A stretch of 64,000 nt of DNA from CAINFV01 sp964409235. GTDB lineage: Bacteria; Chlamydiota; Chlamydiia; Chlamydiales; FEN-1388. This document shows, piece by piece, positions 52,986 through 59,492 of the stretch. Numbering within the stretch: the first letter of the stretch is position 1; every line of letters begins with the position of its first letter. Below the pieces are notes generated by a model. That model ran no database searches. It was not told where the DNA came from and saw only the letters and a list, made by a program, of their open reading frames with translations. The translations under genes and the position numbers were made by a program. Location of the stretch: assembly GCA_964409235.1 (NCBI GenBank), contig CAYPCN010000004.1:9606-73605 (forward strand), written 5' to 3'.

Positions 52986-53954
52986 CTACTTTGGCAGGCT
53001 TTCGATCGCCGCTAATTCTCTCTCTATTTCCAATGCGGCCATGCATCCACTACCTGCTGCTGTAACTGCTTGACGATACACGTGATCTTGCACGTCGCCA
53101 GCGGCATATATGCCCGCTATCGATGTTCGGCATGACCCAGGAGCCACCTTGATATAGCCATTCTGGTCCACGTCGACTTGATTCTGTAAAAATCCTGAAT
53201 TGGGAGTATGCCCCACAGCAAAAAACAGCCCTGCTGCAGGACGAGTTTCGAGAGCGCCCGTTTTGACATTCTTGATGGTGATAGACCTCATCAACGAATC
53301 TCCGGTAACCTCTTCTACAATGCTGTCCCACAGCACTGTGATCTTTGGATGGCGAAGTGCTCGATCCGCCATGATCTTTGACGCCCGCAAGGTATCGCGA
53401 CGGTGGATGATGAAGACCCGTGCTGCATACCTCGTTAAGTAGAGAGATTCTTCCATTGCTGAGTCGCCGCCGCCAATCACGTACACATCTTTATTGCGAA
53501 AGATGGGCAACGCTCCATCACACACGGCGCACGCACTCACCCCCTTTTGCCAAAACTCCCCTTCTCGTGTGCCTTTAATATCAAGGCGCTTGGCCATGGC
53601 ACCAGTGGCAACGATGACAGCATGGGCCAGTACTTCGCGAGAAGAGCTCGCCACTAGAAAAGGGCGCTTGGAACAATCAATGCTCTGCACATCTTCTGAG
53701 ATGACTTCTGTGCCAAATCGCTCAGCCTGTTGGCGCATCTTCGCCATTAAATCCGGTCCGCTCACTGCTTCTGGAAAGCCTGGAAAGTTTTCCACGTCGG
53801 TCGTTGTCATCAACTGACCTCCGGCCACACCCGACAGAAACCCTTCAAAAAGAAGGGGCCGCAGCATGGCCCGTGCTGCGTAGATTGCCGCCGTATATCC
53901 CGCTGGGCCAGAGCCGATAACGACCACTTTTCGTTCTTCTATATTGCGTTCCAT
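52986..53954 (-). CDS. trxB: Thioredoxin reductase
   Basis: The 322-residue flavoprotein has the FAD fold VIGSGPAGYTAAIYAAR at the N-terminus, the redox pair CAVC near 141, the NADPH fold GGGDSAMEESLYLT near 160 and GIYAAGDVQD near 284. It reduces thioredoxin with NADPH. I chose ATG 53954, which has GGGAGAG six bases upstream. The 5' end of the gene lies inside the 3' end of the kinase gene (same strand, different frame). Confidence 0.95.
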   Translation of the reverse strand: MERNIEERKVVVIGSGPAGYTAAIYAARAMLRPLLFEGFLSGVAGGQLMTTTDVENFPGFPEAVSGPDLMAKMRQQAERFGTEVISEDVQSIDCSKRPFLVASSSREVLAHAVIVATGAMAKRLDIKGTREGEFWQKGVSACAVCDGALPIFRNKDVYVIGGGDSAMEESLYLTRYAARVFIIHRRDTLRASKIMADRALRHPKITVLWDSIVEEVTGDSLMRSITIKNVKTGALETRPAAGLFFAVGHTPNSGFLQNQVDVDQNGYIKVAPGSCRTSIAGIYAAGDVQDHVYRQAVTAAGSGCMAALEIERELAAIESLPK

Positions 53955-55083
53955 GTTTCTCTCCCGTGTGAACATACGACAATACTCGCTTCAGTGGTAA
54001 TCGTCGACTGACATCGTAATGGACCATCCGAAAAACAGCGATCTGAAGGCGTTCATAGGCCGACAAATTCTCTCCGGCACCTTCCTTACGAAGCAGATGG
54101 CCGATGCGATGTTCTTCGGCCTCATGATACATGCGCACAATGGCCTCGAAAAACGCCTTCCTCTGCGAATATTGGTAGGTGGACATGGCGCGGATATCAA
54201 ACATCGAGGCCCAGGGAGGAATCTCCCCCCACAGGAGATGGTAAAAATTACACCCAAGAGCATAGGAATCTACAAGGTAACGGTTGATCTTTGCGTACGA
54301 ACGCAGTAACGCCTCGGGCGGATTGCGCGTCTTTGGAACCTGTGGAACGTCAGAGCTACGCGTCTTCGATACCGACAGTGTCTTGCCAAAGTCGGCGAGC
54401 GCAGCTTCGAACTCCCCGTTTCCATACTCGCGGAGCAGGATGTTCCCTGCATGAAGGTCACGATGCACAAAACCACGGTCGTGCATTGCCTGTAGGCCGC
54501 AGATGAGATCTTCTACAATCTGCAAGGCTTGTGCCTCTGAAAAAGGATGCTGTTGCTTGAGCAAGTGGCCTAGCGTACCAGCAGGATAATACTCTAAAAA
54601 AATTGAATGCTTTTTCTTCCCTTTCGACCGCGAACCCAAAAAGGGCACAATGCCTCGTTGCCCCCTCAATTTTCGAAGGATTTTTATCTCTGCCTTCCCC
54701 GAGGCATCGCACAGGCAATGTGCTACAATCTTCGGACGTCTTCCATAGAAAATCGCTTTAACAACCTGCTTGTGGTACCCATACCCAATGCGCGTTTTAC
54801 CAGGAAGGTCGCGAATGAGATACGCTCGCCCTCCTTTCAGTTTTTCGATCACGCATGAGAACTTGGTACGCCTCCGTTGTTGCGCCTTCTTCCCTTTGCG
54901 TGCCTTCAGGTGTTCAATACGTCGACAGACCTGAATGAGCTCGCTTCGCGTCAAGCCAATGTTGCTATCCATGTTCCAAATCGCCTCTGCTCGAGAGATA
55001 GCAACCTCATCGGCCCCGGCCAATAAAGGAGAGACTACCAAGAACACTGCTGGCAGTATCCACAACATCACCCTAAACGACAT
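53845..55083 (-). CDS. Secreted protein kinase-like protein (Ser/Thr kinase fold)
   Basis: The 412-residue protein starts at ATG 55083 with GGAG eight bases upstream and a Sec signal peptide (MLWILPAVFLVVSPLLAGA). A basic stretch (KARKGKKAQQRRRTK) follows. The kinase fold is seen from the N-lobe GYGYHKQVVKAIFYG (Lys in VVKA near 130), KAEIKIL (Glu), then VHRDLHAGN near 204 and ADFGKT near 226, the catalytic loop and DFG motif. The last 110 bases overlap trxB in another frame, giving a tail (RRTKSGRYRLWPSG) that looks like overprinted trxB DNA. Export by Sec suggests a periplasmic, surface or host role. Confidence 0.8.
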   Translation of the reverse strand: MSFRVMLWILPAVFLVVSPLLAGADEVAISRAEAIWNMDSNIGLTRSELIQVCRRIEHLKARKGKKAQQRRRTKFSCVIEKLKGGRAYLIRDLPGKTRIGYGYHKQVVKAIFYGRRPKIVAHCLCDASGKAEIKILRKLRGQRGIVPFLGSRSKGKKKHSIFLEYYPAGTLGHLLKQQHPFSEAQALQIVEDLICGLQAMHDRGFVHRDLHAGNILLREYGNGEFEAALADFGKTLSVSKTRSSDVPQVPKTRNPPEALLRSYAKINRYLVDSYALGCNFYHLLWGEIPPWASMFDIRAMSTYQYSQRKAFFEAIVRMYHEAEEHRIGHLLRKEGAGENLSAYERLQIAVFRMVHYDVSRRLPLKRVLSYVHTGEKHGTQYRRTKSGRYRLWPSGIYGGNLRSTGHAAAPSF

Positions 55084-55213
55084 CAACGATTCTCCATTGT
55101 CATCGTTTCACATGACCTCTGCTTCCATGCACATAGAAACATATTTTTTTAATACCACCTTCCCCCTCCAGTTGCAAGATATAGAGGCCCGTTTTTTTCA
55201 TGAGGATGTTCAG

Positions 55214-55293
55214 AGTTATTTGTGATGTGTCTTTTGTGTAGCTCGATCCACCCCCCTGCTTCTCTTCTAAAAATTCACATAGCAAATGGCGCT
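55214..55293. repeat. Dispersed intergenic repeat, copy 8 (inverted pair)
   Basis: A reversed core TTGTGATGTGTCTTTTG (near 55220) and a direct core AATTCACATAGCAAATGGCG (near 55271-55290) flank TAGCTCGATCCA (55239-55250), the same spacer seen in copy 9. The gap 55087-55360 holds no other feature. Confidence 0.55.
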
Positions 55294-55360
55294 TTCAACG
55301 AGTACTCGTCATCTGTTCGTCTTCGTGGTAGACTGCGCTTCAAGCAGTGAAAGAAATAGA

Positions 55361-56668
55361 ATGGCGTCCGAGCAGGTGGTTTCACTACGGCATCGACGAC
55401 GCCTTTTGCATGTGAATAGGGCCACGTCAGTGATGAAAGCACCTCAATGGACAGCACCTTTTTTCTCTAGCATCCAGCTACTCGTACAACGCATCGTCCA
55501 AGACAGACTTGTAAAAGAAGCTGCAGCGATGACCTGTCAGTCATTCTTGGCCATTGTCCCTCTCTTGGCCGTGATGTTTGGCATTGCAAAGGGCTTTGGA
55601 CTCGAAGAGTTTTTGGACCACTGGCTTCAGGTAGAATTCGCCGAACATCAAGCAATGCTCTCCTATCTCCTCCAATTCAGCCAAACCACCTTAAAAGAGG
55701 CACAAGGAGGGATAATCGCCGGAATCGGTGTCTTTTTCCTGCTCTTTACCGCTATTCGGCTTCTTTCGTCGGTGGAAGACACGTTGAATGCCATGTGGGG
55801 CATTCGTCACGGAAATCCATCACTTCGAAAACTCAGTCACTATCTAGCCATTCTTCTGACATGCCCTCTTCTCCTGGCTCTTTCAAGCAGCGCGACCATC
55901 TTTCTCGCAGCGCAGCTAACAGAGCTGACAGAATCCATACGATGGCTCAGCAACGTTCACGCGTTATTCTTTCTCGTGCCTTTTGCCATATCAGCGCTCC
56001 TCTTCTCAGTCATCTTATATTTCATGCCAAGCGCTCCAGTGAATAAGCTCGCTGCCTGCTGCAGCGGCTGTATAGCCGCAATTGCATTCCAATGCATTCA
56101 ATCGTGGTACATCCTTTTCCAAGTACGATTGACCAAAGTCAGCGCAATATACGGAAGCTTTGCAGCCCTTCCCCTCTTCCTCGTCTGGCTGTGGATCAGC
56201 TGGCTTCTCATTCTCATAGCTGGAGAACTGGTCGTCTTCTTCCAAGAAAAGGGGTGGAAGCCGTATGTGACGGGATATGGCGACGCTCCCTTAGAACGAA
56301 TTGACACCGATGTGATGGTGGTTGCATGGACCATCTACCGCTTTAACCACAGCATGGACCACACACTATCGGACCTGTACGCATCCATTCCCCGCCCTAT
56401 TCGAGCGATTACTGCTTCTCTCCATCGCCTTGAAACACGAGGATATATTCTCAAAGGGTACTTGGACCATTCGTCAGCATCCATCATCCCTAATAGAGCG
56501 GCCTTGGGGCTCTCGTTGTCCGATCTTATTTTCCCAATGGTTTCCCCGGAGACATCACCCGTTGTCCCCCACGTCGCAGCGGCTATTACGCAATGGAAAA
56601 GTGACGCTCAGAGCAGTGCGCTCAATCTTCGACTTGATCAACTTTCCTTTGAGCCGATTGAGCCGTGA
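55361..56668 (+). CDS. YihY/BrkB-family inner-membrane protein
   Basis: The 435-residue protein has about six membrane helices between residues 50 and 290 (LAIVPLLAVMFGI, GIIAGIGVFFLLF, LAILLTCPLLLALSS, FFLVPFAISALLFSVILYF, FAALPLFLVWLWISW), with YihY signatures AMTCQSFLAIVPLLAV and YGSFAALPLFLVWLWISW. It was formerly misnamed RNase BN; the molecular function is not established. The C-terminal 130 residues are cytosolic. I chose ATG 55361; an ATG at 55286 lies inside the dispersed repeat. The stop overlaps the next convergent gene by 31 bases. Confidence 0.85.
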   Translation: MASEQVVSLRHRRRLLHVNRATSVMKAPQWTAPFFSSIQLLVQRIVQDRLVKEAAAMTCQSFLAIVPLLAVMFGIAKGFGLEEFLDHWLQVEFAEHQAMLSYLLQFSQTTLKEAQGGIIAGIGVFFLLFTAIRLLSSVEDTLNAMWGIRHGNPSLRKLSHYLAILLTCPLLLALSSSATIFLAAQLTELTESIRWLSNVHALFFLVPFAISALLFSVILYFMPSAPVNKLAACCSGCIAAIAFQCIQSWYILFQVRLTKVSAIYGSFAALPLFLVWLWISWLLILIAGELVVFFQEKGWKPYVTGYGDAPLERIDTDVMVVAWTIYRFNHSMDHTLSDLYASIPRPIRAITASLHRLETRGYILKGYLDHSSASIIPNRAALGLSLSDLIFPMVSPETSPVVPHVAAAITQWKSDAQSSALNLRLDQLSFEPIEP

Positions 56669-57222
56669 AGCTGGCGCCACGCTTGCGACGTCGGATCTCC
56701 ACTCGTCGTCCATAGAATGCGCCCTTGCTCATCGAGGAGAAACACCTGCAGCAAATCGATCTCTTGCGCAGAAAGCCGGAAGAGCGCTGCCGCCTCATCC
56801 ATATTCGAAAAGAGGACGCCGACGTGCTGTGCCAAGCGCTCTGGAATGTGTTGACGAATGCATTCCATGAGAGGGTAGCGGAGCAGACGATTGGCCATAA
56901 AAGAAGGGAATACAGGGATTACCATCACGCCCAATCGGTCAAGTGCCGAAGGGTGTTCGCAAAACAGCCGATACCACTTCGATAATGCATGTCGGGCTTC
57001 GCCTTTGCACCCAACAAACACAAGCTCATTGTGCCCACTAGGCACGAATTGCGTCTCTCCTTGAAGGGTGTAGAGCGACAATTTTGGGAACACCCCCAGC
57101 TCTGGACTCCGAACTTCACGCCCAGACGGCGCCCCAGCAGAGGCGGGTAGCGGTGAACTTCCTCCATAGAGATGAAGGACAGACAAGCAGGCAAGGAGTA
57201 CGGCGAGGCTGACCTTTCTCAT
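56638..57222 (-). CDS. Exported thioredoxin-fold-like protein without CxxC
   Basis: The 194-residue protein starts at ATG 57222 with AAGGA upstream and a signal peptide (RKVSLAVLLACLSVLHLYGG). After it, ELVFVGCKGEARHALSKWYR and VFLLDEQGRILWTTSGDP follow the beta-alpha-beta order of thioredoxin/peroxiredoxin-like proteins, but the CxxC is replaced by GCKGE. It may be a non-redox relative (ATP10/SCO-like). Location is probably periplasmic. Confidence 0.6.
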   Translation of the reverse strand: MRKVSLAVLLACLSVLHLYGGSSPLPASAGAPSGREVRSPELGVFPKLSLYTLQGETQFVPSGHNELVFVGCKGEARHALSKWYRLFCEHPSALDRLGVMVIPVFPSFMANRLLRYPLMECIRQHIPERLAQHVGVLFSNMDEAAALFRLSAQEIDLLQVFLLDEQGRILWTTSGDPTSQAWRQLHGSIGSKES

Positions 57223-57305
57223 GTACACATCCTTCTTCACTGACACAAAAAGAAAAAGGATGAGCCGTTCAAGAAAAACTGTCAAAGAAAGACAAAGGGC
57301 GCAAT

Positions 57306-57337
57306 AAAAAAGGGGCTTTGAAAAAAGCCCCTTTTTT
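57306..57337. terminator. Bidirectional rho-independent terminator
   Basis: AAAAAGGGGCTTT pairs with AAAGCCCCTTTTT around a short A-rich loop (57306-57337). It lies between the two minus-strand genes and would stop transcripts of the upstream DUF378 gene. Confidence 0.85.
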
Positions 57338-57369
57338 CGGAAATCCGAAGAAACGCGGACAACGCGCTC

Positions 57370-57576
57370 TTACTTGCACCACCTGGTGTGAATTTGCTGC
57401 CAGAAAAAGATCTTATAGAGCGCCGAGAGCCCTACGAGAGCAAAGATCAAGCGAGAGATTGCCGATCCTCTCTCAAAAATGGCGGACACGAGATCGAAGT
57501 CGAAAAACCCGACCAGACCCCAATTCAGGCCACCGATGAGTATCAACACCATTGCGATGAGATCTATCAGCTTCAT
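57370..57576 (-). CDS. DUF378 small membrane protein
   Basis: The 68-residue protein starts at ATG 57576 with GGAG upstream; longer in-frame starts have no ribosome site. Two membrane segments are visible (LIAMVLILIGGLNWGLVGFF and FALVGLSALYKIFF), and GGLNWGLVGFFDFDLV is the DUF378 signature. The function is unknown. Confidence 0.85.
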   Translation of the reverse strand: MKLIDLIAMVLILIGGLNWGLVGFFDFDLVSAIFERGSAISRLIFALVGLSALYKIFFWQQIHTRWCK

Positions 57577-58015
57577 ATGTTTCTCCTTCATTGTTTTTTG
57601 GACCATAGAGAACATACTTCTTTCCATACATACCAATGAGTATTTCTGTCCAGAAATTCTTTTATCCCCTGCCGGCAACGATTCAGCTCAAGAAAGCGGC
57701 GACCCACATTGCATTGCCGCCATCACGTGGCAACTTGGGACTCCGCTGTTTTGCGCCCATTGGGAATTGCATCGCACGCGTTGCCTAGAGCTTGCCGTTC
57801 ACCGATGGGGACGGCAAGGTCGCCGGAAAAAATCTTGAGCAACACCCGAAGCAGTCAAGAAAGACTTTGACCGCTACTTAGTGCGGCAAAGGCTAGCAAC
57901 GCATTTGCCTCTGTTGCGTTTTTTTCAAAAGGTGAGACAAAGTCAAAGTAGAGGACTGGTTGATGTCTCTTTAGAAATGTACAATGTGACTCTTACGCCC
58001 AAGTGGAGGTGCATT
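57577..58015. other. Gap with no gene seen, upstream of the DUF2156 gene
   Basis: This 439-base stretch has no convincing coding frame. It holds TTGCCGT/ACGGCAA (about 57797-57823), a possible small hairpin, and a terminator-like stem near 57898-57925. No tRNA-like fold was recognised. Confidence 0.4.
57898..57925 (+). terminator. Weak hairpin with T-run
   Basis: AACGCA (57898-57903) pairs with TGCGTT (57915-57920) and is followed by a T-run. No obvious gene on this strand ends just upstream. Confidence 0.35.
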
Positions 58016-58864
58016 TTGACGGTCGAATTACTGTCGTTACATGATGAGGAACGGATTTCCGCGCTCTGCAGACAGTTGGGGCTTCCTCTGTCTGAGTACA
58101 ACTTTGCCAATCTCTATCTATTCAGAAAGGTCCATCACTATCATCTTATTGAAGAGCAGAACTCCCTCCTCTTTCTAAAGGGCATATCGTACGAGGAAAG
58201 GCCGTTTCTCATGCCGCTCTTCCATCCCAAGCAATGGAGCGACTGTCTCCAAATCGCCCGGAAGCATCAGGCCGACTATCTTTTCCCCATCCCAGAAGAA
58301 TGGTTTCCAGAGGTGCATGCGCAAGGATACTCTCTTCAATGTTCCGAAGATGAAAGTGATTATCTGTATGACGCAGGGGCGATACGATCGCTGCATGGTC
58401 GCCATCTTGACGGGCATAGAAATCTCCTGAGAGGCTTTCTTTCAGATCACACTGTCGACGTCCTAGATCTCCACCATCATTCCCTGCCAAAGGCACGTAC
58501 TATCATCGATCAGTGGGCACAGGCTAAACAGCATGTGCGGGATGATGTAGAGGCGTGCTACGAAGGCTCTGAACAGGCTGATCTCTTGGGGCTACAGGGA
58601 TGGATATATGAGGTCGACGGTCTTCCTTCCGGGTTTCTACTTGGTGGTCCTCTCACGCAACACATCTATGCGTACCATTTTTCAAAAACCTCAGGGGCCT
58701 ATCGAGGCCTGCCGACGTATATGCATCACGACGTGGCCAGGCGAATACCCAGCCAATATACCCTGCTCAATTGGGAGCAGGACTTAGGCATCGAAGGGCT
58801 CCGCCATGCAAAACGATCCTACCATCCGAAAGCCATGGTCAAAAAAGGGCGGCTATGGGTATGA
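58016..58864 (+). CDS. DUF2156 (LPG-synthase-C-like, GNAT-fold) protein
   Basis: The 282-residue protein most likely starts at TTG 58016: GGAGG lies six bases upstream, and the family begins close to that point. Shared DUF2156 blocks are SEYNFANLYLFR near residue 28, DAGAIRSLHGRHLDGHRNLL near 118, and EQDLGIEGLRHAKRSYHP near 258. Family members include the catalytic part of lysyl-phosphatidylglycerol synthases, but stand-alone copies have no fixed function. In-frame GTG 57881 and ATG 57977 lack ribosome sites. Confidence 0.8.
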   Translation: MTVELLSLHDEERISALCRQLGLPLSEYNFANLYLFRKVHHYHLIEEQNSLLFLKGISYEERPFLMPLFHPKQWSDCLQIARKHQADYLFPIPEEWFPEVHAQGYSLQCSEDESDYLYDAGAIRSLHGRHLDGHRNLLRGFLSDHTVDVLDLHHHSLPKARTIIDQWAQAKQHVRDDVEACYEGSEQADLLGLQGWIYEVDGLPSGFLLGGPLTQHIYAYHFSKTSGAYRGLPTYMHHDVARRIPSQYTLLNWEQDLGIEGLRHAKRSYHPKAMVKKGRLWV

Positions 58865-58895
58865 GGATTGTCTGAGCATTGTCTAGTACATAGAA

Positions 58896-59042
58896 ATCCA
58901 TTTGCGATGTGCCTTTTGGAAGATGCGGGAGGGTCTTTTCGGCCGAATCTACCCAAAACCTCCTCACCTATCGGTTTTGGGATAGCTCGATCCAAAAAAC
59001 TCTCATTTCCGCTCTAAAAGTCCACATCGTACATGGATCATA
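58896..59042. repeat. Dispersed intergenic repeat, copy 9 (both orientations)
   Basis: A reverse core CATTTGCGATGTGCCTTTTG (58899-58918) and CTTTTCGGCCGAATCT (58935-58950) are followed by a stem CCCAAAACC/GGTTTTGGG (58952-58981), TAGCTCGATCCA (58983-58994) and a direct core CCACATCGTACATGGATC (59022-59039). With copy 3 this is one of the most complete examples of the element and shows it is built as a palindrome. Confidence 0.7.
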
Positions 59043-59063
59043 GAGAACATGGGAGACAGCAGC

Positions 59064-59492
59064 ATGTCCATCCAACCAATTCAAACGGCCGACTTACTCC
59101 CAGGCCAATGGGTTGAATTTTCATCTCCAAGCATAGACATTGGCGATGAGCAACAACGGCCGTACAAAGTCATCTTCAAAAAAATCAACCCGTGCGAGCC
59201 GGATGTTGGAATGTGCTATCTCCTATCAATCTCCACTAACTTATTAGAATATCGCCGACACACATTGACTCTTGGCCCCTACAAGGTCCCCAAAGATGCA
59301 ATGGTCCGAACTTTTGATGCCTCCGATTCGCTCTTCTTCGACCTAAAGCCACGTATCCAAGAATGCGCAACGAAATATTTGAAATCCCTCGTCACCCTTC
59401 GCGTGTTTGGCATTGGAATCGATCCCGAAAGCAATGCGATGGCATCAGCCGAAAAGCTCCGACGCATGTTCTTTCCTTCTCAATCACTGTGA
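59064..59492 (+). CDS. Unknown 142-residue protein
   Basis: The start at ATG 59064 is favoured by GGGAG eight bases upstream; an ATG at 59049 contains that site. The protein has PGQWVEFSSPSIDIGDEQQR near residue 13 and a mixed alpha/beta pattern, without membrane segment or signal peptide. I recognise no family. It directly follows repeat copy 9, and its end overlaps the convergent acyl-CoA synthetase gene by nine bases. Confidence 0.55.
   Translation: MSIQPIQTADLLPGQWVEFSSPSIDIGDEQQRPYKVIFKKINPCEPDVGMCYLLSISTNLLEYRRHTLTLGPYKVPKDAMVRTFDASDSLFFDLKPRIQECATKYLKSLVTLRVFGIGIDPESNAMASAEKLRRMFFPSQSL

Noticed and set aside
55286..55360. Upstream ATG for the YihY-family gene
   Set aside because: It lies within a repeat core (AGCAAATGGCGC) and adds a segment unlike the family's N-terminus.
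57479..57838. 119-residue plus-strand frame over the DUF378 gene and the following gap
   Set aside because: Antisense to a convincing gene, no ribosome site and no recognisable protein pattern.
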